Below are positions 49,159 through 57,335 of a stretch of DNA of 64,000 nt, in pieces. This DNA is from Bacillota bacterium. GTDB taxonomy: Bacteria; Bacillota; Clostridia; Christensenellales; SZUA-584. The notes under the pieces are model-generated. The model had not been told where the DNA came from. It made no database searches and saw only the letters and a program-made list of their open reading frames with translations. The stretch is from positions 248,001-312,000 of the forward strand of contig JAEYZN010000012.1 of NCBI GenBank assembly GCA_023428025.1, written 5' to 3'. Numbering within the stretch: the first letter of the stretch is position 1; the number at the start of each line of letters is the position of its first letter. The position numbers and the translations under genes are program-made.

Positions 49159-49935
49159 TTATTTTGAGGCGTTTTTATACTTCCACTTCAGAACGAAGCG
49201 TTTTTCGATGAGGTCGATCAGCTGGATCACCAGTACGGACAGCAGGGTGACCACCAGGATAATGGCAAACAACTCCCCCGTCTTATACAGCTGGGCGGCT
49301 TTTGTGAGAAGGTTCCCCAGCCCGCTTTTGGAAGCCAGCATCTCGGAGAATATCGCGCCGACAAACCCGACGCCGGCCGCCACGCGGACACCGGCGAATA
49401 TCGTGGGCAGCGCGGAAGGCAGCAGCACCTTCCAGGTGATCTGGAGCCTGTTCGCTTCAAACACACGCGCCACTTTTAAATGGTTGGTCGACACCTGCTT
49501 GATGCCTGAAATCGTGTTATAGAACACCGAGAAGAAGCTGAACAAAAAAATCAATACGCCTTTGCTGAGCAGGCTGATGCCAAACCAGATGGTGAGCAGC
49601 GGCACCAGCGCCACCTTGGGAATGGCCATGATGCCCGAGAAATAAGGCCGGGTAAAATCCTCCAGCTTCGGCATGGTCGCCACCAGCACGCCGAGGACGA
49701 CACCCAGCAACACCGAGGCGCCAAAGCCTACGAAGAACTCCTGCAGCGTCACCCAGATGTGCTCGAATATCATGCCGGAAGAGAACATGGTCCATAGCTC
49801 GCCCGCAAACTGCGCGGGCGACGCGATATACAGGTTGCTGATAAGCCCGGCGTCCACCGCCCACTGCATCGCGGCGAGCAGCAGGATGAGCGGTATGAAT
49901 TTACTGAGCTTGAATAAAATCAATTTCTGCTTCAC
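49159..49935 (-). CDS. ABC transporter permease (SsuC/TauC/ThiX type)
   Basis: Six-helix inner-membrane permease. The EAA loop (about residues 155-175, VARVFEANRLQITWKVLLPSA) and the C-terminal helix pattern of the family are visible. Length 258 aa. Its start overlaps the ATC-hydrolase-like gene stop by 4 bp, tying import to that enzyme. Confidence 0.92.
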   Translation of the reverse strand: MKQKLILFKLSKFIPLILLLAAMQWAVDAGLISNLYIASPAQFAGELWTMFSSGMIFEHIWVTLQEFFVGFGASVLLGVVLGVLVATMPKLEDFTRPYFSGIMAIPKVALVPLLTIWFGISLLSKGVLIFLFSFFSVFYNTISGIKQVSTNHLKVARVFEANRLQITWKVLLPSALPTIFAGVRVAAGVGFVGAIFSEMLASKSGLGNLLTKAAQLYKTGELFAIILVVTLLSVLVIQLIDLIEKRFVLKWKYKNASK

Positions 49936-50450
49936 TTGTCCCGCTCACTTTCGTTTTGTTTATCCGCAATGGGATAAAACACACGGTCGCAGATGTCGTC
50001 CCCGCGCAGCACGTTCTTGGTGATCCGCTGCGTTTCCACGCCTGTGAAGTTTTCATGGACGGTCGTGTCGTTTATGTCGCAGTAGAACGGCGCGAATTCC
50101 TCGAACCACGGATGGCTCTCAAACCTTTTGGACCAGCTTTCCGCGAACGGACATACGTATTTGCCATATGAAGGGTCCCATCCCAGAAAGGGGATATCCG
50201 TCACTTTGAAAAAGGTCTGTATGTTGCGCTCCAGCCCCAGCTCCTGCGCACGGGCCGCCAGCTTCTTTCCGCGCTCCTGCGCGCGCGAGGCCACCGCCTC
50301 ACCCAGCAGCTTCTTGGCTTCCTCTGTGCCGAAATGCTCATACAGCACCTTGGCAACATGGAAATAGAGATCCGAGAACTGGTCGCAGGCTTTGCGCACT
50401 TCCACCACCGCGTCTTTTCTTGAAATCGTCTCAGGCACCGTCTCACTCAT
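49932..50450 (-). CDS. L-2-amino-thiazoline-4-carboxylate (ATC) hydrolase family protein
   Basis: The sequence fits the ATC-hydrolase family: helical first half (LYFHVAKVLYEHFGTEEAKK, GEAVASRAQERGKKLAARA) and the conserved block CPFAESW...PFYCDINDTTVHENF...NVLRGDDICDRVFYP, with paired Cys. The named activity opens L-2-amino-thiazoline-4-carboxylate to S- or N-carbamoylcysteine, but most members are uncharacterised. Length 172 aa. It lies between an M20 amidohydrolase and ABC permease (4-bp overlap), so the substrate may be imported and then acted on by both hydrolases. Confidence 0.82.
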   Translation of the reverse strand: MSETVPETISRKDAVVEVRKACDQFSDLYFHVAKVLYEHFGTEEAKKLLGEAVASRAQERGKKLAARAQELGLERNIQTFFKVTDIPFLGWDPSYGKYVCPFAESWSKRFESHPWFEEFAPFYCDINDTTVHENFTGVETQRITKNVLRGDDICDRVFYPIADKQNESERDK

Positions 50451-50497
50451 GCTTGTCTCTCCTCCTTTTTATGTACACAAAATGCAAATGGCTCGAC

Positions 50498-51829
50498 CTA
50501 TTCACCGTCGGCCTTGTTTCCGGCGATTGAATCCAGAAACGCCACGTATTCATCCCTGGTAAACGGCGGCTTATGTTCTTCTTTGATTTTTTTGGCCTGT
50601 ACGGCATTGTCCTTCAGCAGCTGGTAAACCGCCAGCGCCATGATCTTCGCAGGCAATACGTACGCCTTGTAGGGGTCCTCCACCTGCACCCTCACCGAAT
50701 GCGCCTCTCCGGCAAGCCCCGGCGTGTTGAACGAAAACACGGGGACCACATGGCTGAGATCGCCGTAGTCTGTGGAGAACGTCGCCGAAAGGCTGGGTTT
50801 CACCTCCAGCACCTTCTCTTCCGGAAGGATGCTTAAGGCGGCGTCCCGGAACGGCGAGTGTGCGTATTCGGGCAACAGCGGCAGATAGCCGGGATTGTCC
50901 GTGATCTCCACCCTGGCGCCGATGGCATGCGCCCCGGCCTCAAACGCCCGCGTCGCCTTGGCGTTGGCGTCGATAATGGCGGGAATGTTGCGGGCACGCA
51001 CCAGCAGTTCCACCACGGCCTGGCCCGGAATCACATTTACCAGGCTGCCGCCTTCCGTCAAAATCGGGTGGACGCGCACCGTGTCTTCATCCTTAAAGGT
51101 CTCCCGCTGGAACTGAAGCGCCGTGAGCCCCAAAGTGGCGGCATTCAGCGCGTTGACGCCCGTCTGCGGCGAACCGGCCGCATGGGATTCCTTTCCGATG
51201 TACCGCACCAGCTTGGCGATGAACCCGTTGCACGAGCCGCCGCCCACCAGCGCGTCATAGTCGCTGTCTCCGAAAGCGCTGTGATATCCCAGCGCGATGT
51301 CGATATCTTCGAACGCGCCGATACCGATCAGCTCGGATTTTCCGCCGAGATAGCGGAGCTTGCCTTCCTTGCGAAGGCCGTCTTTGTATTCGATCTCGCC
51401 GTACTCTTCGGAAGGAACGGCGAAGAAGGTGACGTTGCCGTCCAGAGTCTGCTGCACCTCGGGGTCGCTCAACGCCAGCACCGCCCCCAGCAGAACGCCC
51501 AGCTGCGCGTGATGGCCGCAGCAGTGCGCGGCCTTGGTTTCCTTATCCGCTTTCGGATGCGCGGGTGATTTGACGGCGTCCAGCTCGCCGATCACGGAGA
51601 CGTTGATGGCTCCTTCGGCCTGCGGCTTCAGATATCCCTTCACGCCGGTGATGGCCAGCCCGCTGGTCACATCCAGACCCGCTTCCCGGAAGAATTCCTC
51701 AACCTTGGCAGATGTACGGAATTCCTTGAACCCGAGCTCCGGATGCTCGAAAATATCCTCCGAGAAAGCGATGATGCGATCCTGCGCCTGATCGATAATT
51801 TCTGTGATGCGTTGTTGAATTCTATCCAT
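50498..51829 (-). CDS. M20-family amidohydrolase (AbgB-like)
   Basis: Metal-dependent amidohydrolase related to AbgB (p-aminobenzoyl-glutamate hydrolase subunit) and N-acyl/carbamoyl amino-acid hydrolases. Metal ligands are expected in HCCGHHAQLGV and PSEEYGEIEY; LGYHSAFGD and GGGSCNGFIAKLVRYIGKES (dimerisation-domain entry) also fit. Length 443 aa. AAGGA is 9 nt upstream of the ATG. First gene of the seven-gene operon driven by the promoter at 51877-51906. Substrate unknown; N-carbamoyl or N-acyl amino acid is plausible. Confidence 0.9.
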   Translation of the reverse strand: MDRIQQRITEIIDQAQDRIIAFSEDIFEHPELGFKEFRTSAKVEEFFREAGLDVTSGLAITGVKGYLKPQAEGAINVSVIGELDAVKSPAHPKADKETKAAHCCGHHAQLGVLLGAVLALSDPEVQQTLDGNVTFFAVPSEEYGEIEYKDGLRKEGKLRYLGGKSELIGIGAFEDIDIALGYHSAFGDSDYDALVGGGSCNGFIAKLVRYIGKESHAAGSPQTGVNALNAATLGLTALQFQRETFKDEDTVRVHPILTEGGSLVNVIPGQAVVELLVRARNIPAIIDANAKATRAFEAGAHAIGARVEITDNPGYLPLLPEYAHSPFRDAALSILPEEKVLEVKPSLSATFSTDYGDLSHVVPVFSFNTPGLAGEAHSVRVQVEDPYKAYVLPAKIMALAVYQLLKDNAVQAKKIKEEHKPPFTRDEYVAFLDSIAGNKADGE

Positions 51830-51876
51830 GTCTGTAAATCCTTGTAATCATATATGTTTTATTAATTTTAAGGCTA

Positions 51877-51906
51877 ATTATAAGCGGTAGACAAGCTTGT
51901 TGTCAA
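51877..51906 (-). promoter_or_regulatory. Sigma-A promoter of the M20/ABC operon
   Basis: Minus strand TTGACA (51906-51901), 18-nt spacer, TATAAT (51882-51877). The spacer contains a perfect palindrome ACAAGCTTGT (51891-51900), a possible operator. Confidence 0.88.
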
Positions 51907-51951
51907 TAGTATTAAATATATTTTTCATATAAAATTAATATGCTATTGACA
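51901..51951. promoter_or_regulatory. Inverted repeat uniting two divergent promoters
   Basis: TGTCAATAG (51901-51909) and CTATTGACA (51943-51951) are exact reverse complements, and each carries the -35 box of one of the divergent promoters. The 33 bp between them are almost pure A/T. The mirrored layout suggests common control of both operons, by a regulator or by DNA bending. Confidence 0.8.
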
Positions 51952-51975
51952 GCATTCCTATCGTACACTTATCAT
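51946..51975 (+). promoter_or_regulatory. Sigma-A promoter of the flavoprotein operon
   Basis: TTGACA (51946-51951), 18-nt spacer, TATCAT (51970-51975). It leaves a leader of about 60 nt before the TTG start at 52045. Confidence 0.8.
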
Positions 51976-52044
51976 AAACTTAAACATATATGTAAACACC
52001 ATATTATGAAAACAGTATTTCGCGAGACAGGAGGAGTAAGGACA

Positions 52045-53880
52045 TTGGTAAAAAAACCAGACCGGATATTAGACAGTGACGTTCTTGTGATCGGAGGAGC
52101 GGGTGCGGCGGTGATGAGCGCGCTGTCGGCGGCCCGCGCGGGTGCTCAGGTCACTGTGGTATCCAAGGGCAAGATAGGCAAGAGCGGCAACACCATCATG
52201 ATCGGCGGCGGGTTTTCGCTGGACGGCCCGAGCGCACGCGATGTGTGCGGATACGAGGAGGCCAATCTTTCCTTTACAAAAGAGCAGCTGTTTGACAAGC
52301 TGGTCACCAGTTCCTTTTATATAGGGAATCAGCGCATTGCCAGGCAGTATGTGGAGCAAGGGCCTTATGCCGTGCGCGAATGCCTGGAATGGGCGAAGCA
52401 GGCGGGCCAGAAGCTGTTCTTTATCCCCGCGGGCAATTCGTGGATGTCCTGCGGGCGTTCGTTCGGCGTTACGGTCCGGCAGGGCATCAAGGACGCGCCG
52501 GGCATAAGCGTGTATGAAGACACCACCATATCGCATCTGCTGCTGTCGGCGGATACGGTCGTCGGCGCGGTCGGGGTCAACATCTACACCGGCGAGGTCA
52601 TTCAATACAACGCCAGGGCCGTCGTGATCGCGACGGGCGGCTACCAGCCGTTTTCTCTCAAGAATTCCATCAGCGACATGACGGGCGACGGCATCGCGCT
52701 GGCGCTGCGCGCCGGGGCCGGCGTCGTCGATATGGAGTTTTTCCTGTATCTGCCCACCATCACGGAGCCGGGCTTCGCCAGGGGATCGATATTGCCGTAT
52801 CTGTTCACCATGCCGAACTTCGGCGCGCTGGAGCCCAAAGTGACCGATCTGGACGGCGTGAAGCTGCCCATCTCGGCGGACTGCGCCACGCTGCCGCGAA
52901 CCAACAAGGTCAACAAGATCGTCTATTCCTACTTCTGGGGCAAAGGCGTTTTCGAGAAATACGCGCAATACGGCAACCAGTTTTATTATGATTACTCCGC
53001 GTATTCGGACCAGGACATCCACGACATGTTCGAGCGTGTCTCCAAGGCTGTTTCCCTCTGGCACGCCAAGGGCCTTTACAATGGCGTCAGCCTGACAAAG
53101 CTGGCCGAGCACATCGTGAACAACGGCAAGCGCCTGAAGGTGGGGCTGGGCAACGAATACAGCATGGGCGGTATTTCCGTCACCGATGATTTCTCCACAG
53201 GCGTGAAAGGGCTCTATGCGGCCGGAGAAGTGACGGGCGGCACCTTCGGCGCGTTCAGAAGCGGCGACGGGCTGGTGGAGATGCTGGCGCATGGCCTGAC
53301 AGCCGGAGAAAACGCGGCCCGCTATTCCGCCGGCACACAGCAGCTGGCGCCGGACAATCTGGACGAAGTCCTGGCGGACCTGTTCGCGCCGCTGGAAACA
53401 AGCGAAGGGGTCAGCCCATCCCATGTTCATCAGCTGATAGAACGCGCGTCCGACGAAGGGTTCAATTTCTTCCGGTCGGAAGACAGGCTGCAGGCCGCTT
53501 TGGCCGAGATCAGGCGCATAAGAGGACTGCTTGGCAGTCTGCACACCAAGACCAGCGACAGGAAGTACAATCTGGAGTGGTATGACGCCATCACGGCCAA
53601 GAATCTGGCTTTGTGCGTGGAGATCGGCGTTACCGCCGCGCTTAACAGAAGGGAAAGCCGGGGCTGCCACATGCGCGCCGACTACCCCGCCATCGACAAT
53701 GAAAATCATCTGTACAACACATACGCCTGTCTGGATAAGGGGGACACTGTCTATTGGACCAAAGAGCCGGAAGCGGTGTATGCGCCGCTCGACCGCGCCA
53801 ATTACGCCTCGATACCCGAATACATCTTCAGCAAATACGGAGGGAAAGCCATTGAGAATTTTGATATCAAGAAGCCATAA
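52045..53880 (+). CDS. FAD-dependent oxidoreductase, SdhA/FrdA/AspO-type flavoprotein
   Basis: Flavoprotein of the fumarate reductase/succinate dehydrogenase superfamily. FAD-binding VLVIGGAGAAVMSALSAARA (about residues 13-32), SGNTIMIGGGF, ATGGYQPFS, SMGGISVTDDFSTGVKGLYA and GEVTGGTFG, and near the C-terminus SRGCHMRADYP, matching the R-G-H-R-DYP helical domain. Length 611 aa from a TTG start with AGGAGG upstream; an ATG at 52006 lacks a ribosome-binding site. It is paired with a 2Fe-2S protein, so electrons go to or come from ferredoxin-like carriers; substrate unknown, not necessarily succinate. Confidence 0.9.
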   Translation: MVKKPDRILDSDVLVIGGAGAAVMSALSAARAGAQVTVVSKGKIGKSGNTIMIGGGFSLDGPSARDVCGYEEANLSFTKEQLFDKLVTSSFYIGNQRIARQYVEQGPYAVRECLEWAKQAGQKLFFIPAGNSWMSCGRSFGVTVRQGIKDAPGISVYEDTTISHLLLSADTVVGAVGVNIYTGEVIQYNARAVVIATGGYQPFSLKNSISDMTGDGIALALRAGAGVVDMEFFLYLPTITEPGFARGSILPYLFTMPNFGALEPKVTDLDGVKLPISADCATLPRTNKVNKIVYSYFWGKGVFEKYAQYGNQFYYDYSAYSDQDIHDMFERVSKAVSLWHAKGLYNGVSLTKLAEHIVNNGKRLKVGLGNEYSMGGISVTDDFSTGVKGLYAAGEVTGGTFGAFRSGDGLVEMLAHGLTAGENAARYSAGTQQLAPDNLDEVLADLFAPLETSEGVSPSHVHQLIERASDEGFNFFRSEDRLQAALAEIRRIRGLLGSLHTKTSDRKYNLEWYDAITAKNLALCVEIGVTAALNRRESRGCHMRADYPAIDNENHLYNTYACLDKGDTVYWTKEPEAVYAPLDRANYASIPEYIFSKYGGKAIENFDIKKP

Positions 53881-54142
53881 CGGCTATGAGGAATATGATG
53901 TGCCGGTGCAGGCGGGCGCAACGGTGATGGATATACTGGATTATATCCATGAAAACCTGGACAGCAGCCTCGCTTATTACCGCCACAGCCGATGCAACCA
54001 GGGCATATGCGGCCGGTGTGCCGTCAAGCTGGATGGTAAAACGGTGCTGGCCTGCACCGCGGTTGTGAACCCGGCGCTGGAGAGCGTCACGCTCAGCCCG
54101 GCAGGCAAAACGGTCGTGCGGGATCTGGTGGTGTCGGGATAA
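53852..54142 (+). CDS. 2Fe-2S ferredoxin-like subunit (SdhB/FrdB N-domain type)
   Basis: A 96-aa protein with the plant-type/SdhB 2Fe-2S motif CNQGICGRCAVKLDGKTVLAC (residues about 48-68): Cys spacing C-x4-C-x2-C then C after 11. It consists only of that domain and lacks the C-terminal 4Fe-4S/3Fe-4S half of SdhB/FrdB. TTG 53852 has GGAGG 8 nt upstream and lies inside the flavoprotein gene (29-bp overlap), so the two are translationally coupled and likely form a heterodimer. Confidence 0.85.
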   Translation: MRILISRSHNGYEEYDVPVQAGATVMDILDYIHENLDSSLAYYRHSRCNQGICGRCAVKLDGKTVLACTAVVNPALESVTLSPAGKTVVRDLVVSG

Positions 54143-54196
54143 GAATAAATATTGCGATAGGCTTGTGACAAGCACCTGTGCCGACTCCGGATGTCC

Positions 54197-54240
54197 CCGC
54201 CCTGCTGCCGCCCACTGCGGGCTGCGGCGGGGCGGGTTTA
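54197..54240 (+). terminator. GC-rich hairpin after the flavoprotein operon
   Basis: Arms CCCCGCCCTGC.../...GCGGCGGGGCGGG followed by TTTAT. A strong stem with a short T-run, so a likely but not ideal terminator. Confidence 0.55.
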
Positions 54241-54304
54241 TCACGCTCACTACAGAAATATCCTGAAGCAGTAACAATACAGTGATCGGCCAATTTGAAC
54301 ACAA

Positions 54305-54342
54305 AAAGCAAAAGCCCTTGCAAAATCTCTTTGCAAAGGCCT
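54305..54342 (-). terminator. Rho-independent terminator of the tRNA operon
   Basis: Minus strand GCCTTTGCAAA, loop GAGAT, TTTGCAAGGGC followed by TTTTGCTTTTT. It lies just past tRNA-Lys. Confidence 0.85.
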
Positions 54343-54350
54343 TTTTGGCT

Positions 54351-54426
54351 TGGTGGGTGATCGGGGGCTCGAACCCCGGACACCCTGATTAAGAGTCAGG
54401 TGCTCTACCAACTGAGCTAATCACCC
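54351..54426 (-). tRNA. tRNA-Lys (anticodon CTT)
   Basis: 76 nt including encoded CCA. Cloverleaf complete: acceptor GGGTGAT/ATCACCC, anticodon loop CTCTTAA, T arm with GGTTCGAGCC. Last of four tRNAs on this transcript. Confidence 0.97.
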
Positions 54427-54470
54427 AAGCTGTCAACCCTAAGGTGATGACCTTGGTGTTAATGATCCAT

Positions 54471-54544
54471 TGGAGCGGGTGATGGGAATCGAACCCACGC
54501 AACCAGCTTGGAAGGCTGGGGCTCTACCGTTGAGCTACACCCGC
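54471..54544 (-). tRNA. tRNA-Gly (anticodon TCC)
   Basis: 74 nt including CCA. Acceptor GCGGGTG/CACCCGC, anticodon loop CTTCCAA between CCAGC and GCTGG, T loop GGTTCGATTCC. Confidence 0.97.
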
Positions 54545-54590
54545 ATGCAGCTCCGGGAAACGCTCAGTTTCCCGGAGGCTTGCGGTAAGT

Positions 54591-54665
54591 TGGAGCGGAA
54601 GACGGGATTCGAACCCGCGACTTCGACCTTGGCAAGGTCGCACTCTACCACTGAGTCACTCCCGC
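54591..54665 (-). tRNA. tRNA-Gly (anticodon GCC)
   Basis: 75 nt including CCA. Anticodon loop TTGCCAA between CGACC and GGTCG. Acceptor GCGGGAG/CTTCCGC with one G-U pair. Confidence 0.96.
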
Positions 54666-54675
54666 TTATGGTGCG

Positions 54676-54760
54676 TGGTGCGGGCGAAGAGACTTGAACT
54701 CCCACGCCTCACGGCACCAGATCCTAAGTCTGGCGCGTCTGCCAATTCCGCCACGCCCGC
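54676..54760 (-). tRNA. tRNA-Leu (anticodon TAG)
   Basis: 85 nt including CCA, with the long variable arm of class II tRNA (TGCCGTGAGGCG). Anticodon loop CTTAGGA between CCAGA and TCTGG. First tRNA of the operon. Confidence 0.97.
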
Positions 54761-54804
54761 CAGTTACGCGCCCTTTGGTGGCGCCCCGTTTTGGGGACTT
54801 TGGT

Positions 54805-54833
54805 ATAATAACATCTCAGTTCCCATTAGTCAA
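54805..54833 (-). promoter_or_regulatory. Sigma-A promoter of the tRNA operon
   Basis: Minus strand TTGACT (54833-54828), 17-nt spacer, TATTAT (54810-54805). The transcript would run Leu-Gly-Gly-Lys to the terminator at 54305. Confidence 0.85.
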
Positions 54834-54863
54834 TATCGAATTATATGTTTTTTGTGATATCTT

Positions 54864-55364
54864 TTATGTGTTTGCGCCGCAGCATTTCTTGTATTTTTTA
54901 CCACTTCCGCAGGGGCACGGATCGTTGCGGCCGATCTTGCTAGAGACAGCCTGCTTATCCTTTTGCCACTTATCGCGGATCTCCCTGCGCTTCTCAGGAG
55001 AATGGATATCATCCCAGCCAGAGAGCGTATAAAGCCATTTTGCCTTGGCTTCCAACATATTATAGTAGAGCTTCTCAAAGTCAACCTTCAGCGATACATC
55101 GCTGCTTTCCTTGAGCTTATCGAGCTCCACTTCCTCAACAAGACTGGTGTTGATGCCGTCCATGAAGCCCGCAAACACGACCGGACTCATACCGAACTCA
55201 TCGGCAATAACCGTCAGCTTATCCTCATAGAAGTTGTCCTTGCGCTCTAAGATCTTCTTGTAGGCTTGAGTTTCAATGTCAAAATACTCGTTCCAAAACG
55301 CCTGATTGTCCTGCGAAGACCGTTCGGCCTCCGCCATGCCCTTCCATTGGCTGAATAAGCTCAT
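54864..55364 (-). CDS. SEC-C motif protein
   Basis: A 166-aa protein with a helical, acidic body and a C-terminal SEC-C zinc motif (NDPCPCGSGKKYKKCCG, residues about 148-164), the same metal-binding tail as in SecA, which can bind ribosomes or SecB. The body has no domain I recognise. It overlaps the icd stop by 4 bp and is therefore translated together with it, an unexpected pairing. Function unknown. Confidence 0.82.
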   Translation of the reverse strand: MSLFSQWKGMAEAERSSQDNQAFWNEYFDIETQAYKKILERKDNFYEDKLTVIADEFGMSPVVFAGFMDGINTSLVEEVELDKLKESSDVSLKVDFEKLYYNMLEAKAKWLYTLSGWDDIHSPEKRREIRDKWQKDKQAVSSKIGRNDPCPCGSGKKYKKCCGANT

Positions 55365-56584
55365 TCCTTGTCCCCCAGCATTTGATCCAATGTCATTTTT
55401 ATCTGCTTGATAAACGCTTCTGTACTGACCTTCTGCTTGTTTTCCGCTTCGCTGAGCATATACAGGTCACCCGTCATCACGCCGTTTTCAATCGTTGCGA
55501 TGGACGCCGCCTCCAGTTTATTCGCGAATTCGACGAGCGGTTCGTTGCCGTCCAGCTCACCGCGCTTGCGCAGCGCGCCCGTCCAGGCATACAACGTCGC
55601 CATGCAGTTGGTGGACGTCTCCTTGCCTTCGAGATGCCTGTAATAATGCTTGGTCACCGTACCGTGCGCCGCTTCGTATTCGTACAGGCCTTCCGGGGAC
55701 ACCAGCACGGACGTCATCATCGCGAGGCTGCCATACGCCGTCGCCACCATGTCGGACATCACGTCGCCGTCATAGTTCATACACGCCCAGATAAAGCCGC
55801 CCTCGCTGCGGATCACGCGCGCTACAGCGTCGTCGATCAGCGTATAGAAGTATTCGATGCCCGCCTGCTCAAACTTAGCTTTATAGACGTTTTCATAAAC
55901 CTCGGCGAATATATCCTTGAAGCGGTGGTGATACTGCTTCGAAATCGTGTCCTTGGTCGCGAACCACAGATCCATCTTGGTGTCGAGCGCGTAATTGAAA
56001 CAGCTTTTCGCGAAGCTCTCGATGGATTTGGTCGTGTTGAACATGCCGCGCACCACGCCGCCATTGGCGTCAAAGCTCGCGATGGTACGGCGCTCCACGC
56101 TGCCGTCCTTCCGGGTCACAACCAGCTCGGCCGTGCCTTCGCCGTCCACCACGCATTCCTGCGCGTTATATATATCGCCATAAGCGTGACGCGCAATGAT
56201 GATAGGTTGTTTCCATGTCTTTACAGAAGGCACCACGCCCTTGACAAGGATCGGCTCCCGGAACACCGTGCCGTCCAATATTTCACGGATGGTGCCGTTG
56301 GGGCTTTTCCACATTTTTTTGAGGTCGTATTCTTCCACACGCTGCGCGTTGGGCGTGATCGTCGCGCATTTGACGCCAACACCGTACTTCTTGATGGCCT
56401 CGGCCGCTTCCACCGTTACGCGATCGTCAGTGGCGTCACGTTCCGTGAGTCCAAGGTCGTAATACTCGGTATTCAGCTCGATATATGGTTCCAGAAGAAA
56501 ATCCTTGATCATCTTCCAGATGATCCTCGTCATTTCGTCGCCATCGATTTCAACCAGCGGAACCGGCATCTTTACCTTCGTCAT
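55361..56584 (-). CDS. icd: NADP-type isocitrate dehydrogenase
   Basis: Oxidative decarboxylation of isocitrate to 2-oxoglutarate. The sequence belongs to the eukaryote-like homodimeric NADP-IDH group: MPVPLVEIDGDEMTRIIWKM at the start, ITPNAQRVEEYDLKKMWKSP, NGTIREILDGTVFREPI and AAHGTVTKHYYRHLEG. Length 407 aa fits that group. AAGGAG is 6 nt upstream. No citrate synthase or aconitase gene adjoins it, so it probably serves glutamate supply. Confidence 0.95.
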   Translation of the reverse strand: MTKVKMPVPLVEIDGDEMTRIIWKMIKDFLLEPYIELNTEYYDLGLTERDATDDRVTVEAAEAIKKYGVGVKCATITPNAQRVEEYDLKKMWKSPNGTIREILDGTVFREPILVKGVVPSVKTWKQPIIIARHAYGDIYNAQECVVDGEGTAELVVTRKDGSVERRTIASFDANGGVVRGMFNTTKSIESFAKSCFNYALDTKMDLWFATKDTISKQYHHRFKDIFAEVYENVYKAKFEQAGIEYFYTLIDDAVARVIRSEGGFIWACMNYDGDVMSDMVATAYGSLAMMTSVLVSPEGLYEYEAAHGTVTKHYYRHLEGKETSTNCMATLYAWTGALRKRGELDGNEPLVEFANKLEAASIATIENGVMTGDLYMLSEAENKQKVSTEAFIKQIKMTLDQMLGDKE

Positions 56585-56748
56585 TGGCGTCTCCTTTATA
56601 TAAATAAATTATCGTCAAATCACACGCGTCACATTCTATACGAAAAGAGAGAAAAAAACAAGACTGTAATTGTGTATACAGCCAAAACAAGCGCTAAAGT
56701 CACGCATTCAGTCATTAAACCAACATAATCGCGAACCGTATATACACC

Positions 56749-57297
56749 TTACTTGATGGTGAACTTTCGGTCGTAATACGGGCTCTTGGACGCCGCTGCC
56801 AGAGGCAGGCCGAACACGACCGCGACATCCTCGCCGAGCAGCTTCATTTCCCGGGCAGCCGTCCCCACAGAATACATCACACGGTTGTCCAGCCGCATAT
56901 CGGCGGCCCGGCTCACCGCGCTGCCCATCGCGATGCCCAGATCGTTCAGGTTGTAAGCGCACGGCACATTTTTATACTCGTTTTTCTCCGCGCATGTGTC
57001 AAACCCGCACAGGCCGCAGTTGAGCCCCAGCACTTTGATCTTGGTCCCGATGAGCAGCAGCGCCTGGGATACCATCAGATTGTGCGCGTCGCGGACAAAG
57101 AAATCGGCCGCTTTGCCCTCCTCATACAGTTGCATCATTGTCTGGGCAATGGCGGGCAGTTCGTCCGCATCGGCCACCGCGATGACCAGATTGTCCATCC
57201 CCCGCGCCTTGGGCGCCGTACGCGCGGCATTGGCGATGTGCCGGGCCGCCTCCAGCACCGTCCTGTTCTCGTCGTCCTTCTGAAAATAGATAGCCAT
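56749..57297 (-). CDS. DUF2148 ferredoxin-domain protein
   Basis: A 182-aa protein with a Cys-rich segment GLNCGLCGFDTCAEK plus PCAYN (about residues 98-125), the DUF2148 pattern thought to bind an iron-sulphur cluster. The N-terminal half resembles a small nitroreductase-like alpha/beta region (AARHIANAARTAPKARGMDN). ATG 57297 follows AAGGAGATAT. Role unknown. It sits alone between icd and the EF-G paralogue. Confidence 0.88.
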   Translation of the reverse strand: MAIYFQKDDENRTVLEAARHIANAARTAPKARGMDNLVIAVADADELPAIAQTMMQLYEEGKAADFFVRDAHNLMVSQALLLIGTKIKVLGLNCGLCGFDTCAEKNEYKNVPCAYNLNDLGIAMGSAVSRAADMRLDNRVMYSVGTAAREMKLLGEDVAVVFGLPLAAASKSPYYDRKFTIK

Positions 57298-57335
57298 ATA
57301 TCTCCTTTCATCGGCCACTAAAGGCGCTTTTACAG

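Noticed and set aside
52069..53709. 546-codon minus-strand frame opposite the flavoprotein
   Set aside because: The plus strand carries all FAD-binding motifs, a ribosome-binding site and a promoter; the minus frame has none.
54470..54760. Plus-strand open frames with the peptide pattern GFEPATSTLARSHST
   Set aside because: This is antisense to tRNA genes, a well-known false protein call; the four tRNA cloverleaves explain the sequence.
54783..54796. CCCCGTTTTGGGG hairpin near the tRNA promoter as a fourth copy of the palindromic element
   Set aside because: It lacks the GAAG loop, the A/G-rich arms and the flanks; only the C/G clamps are shared.
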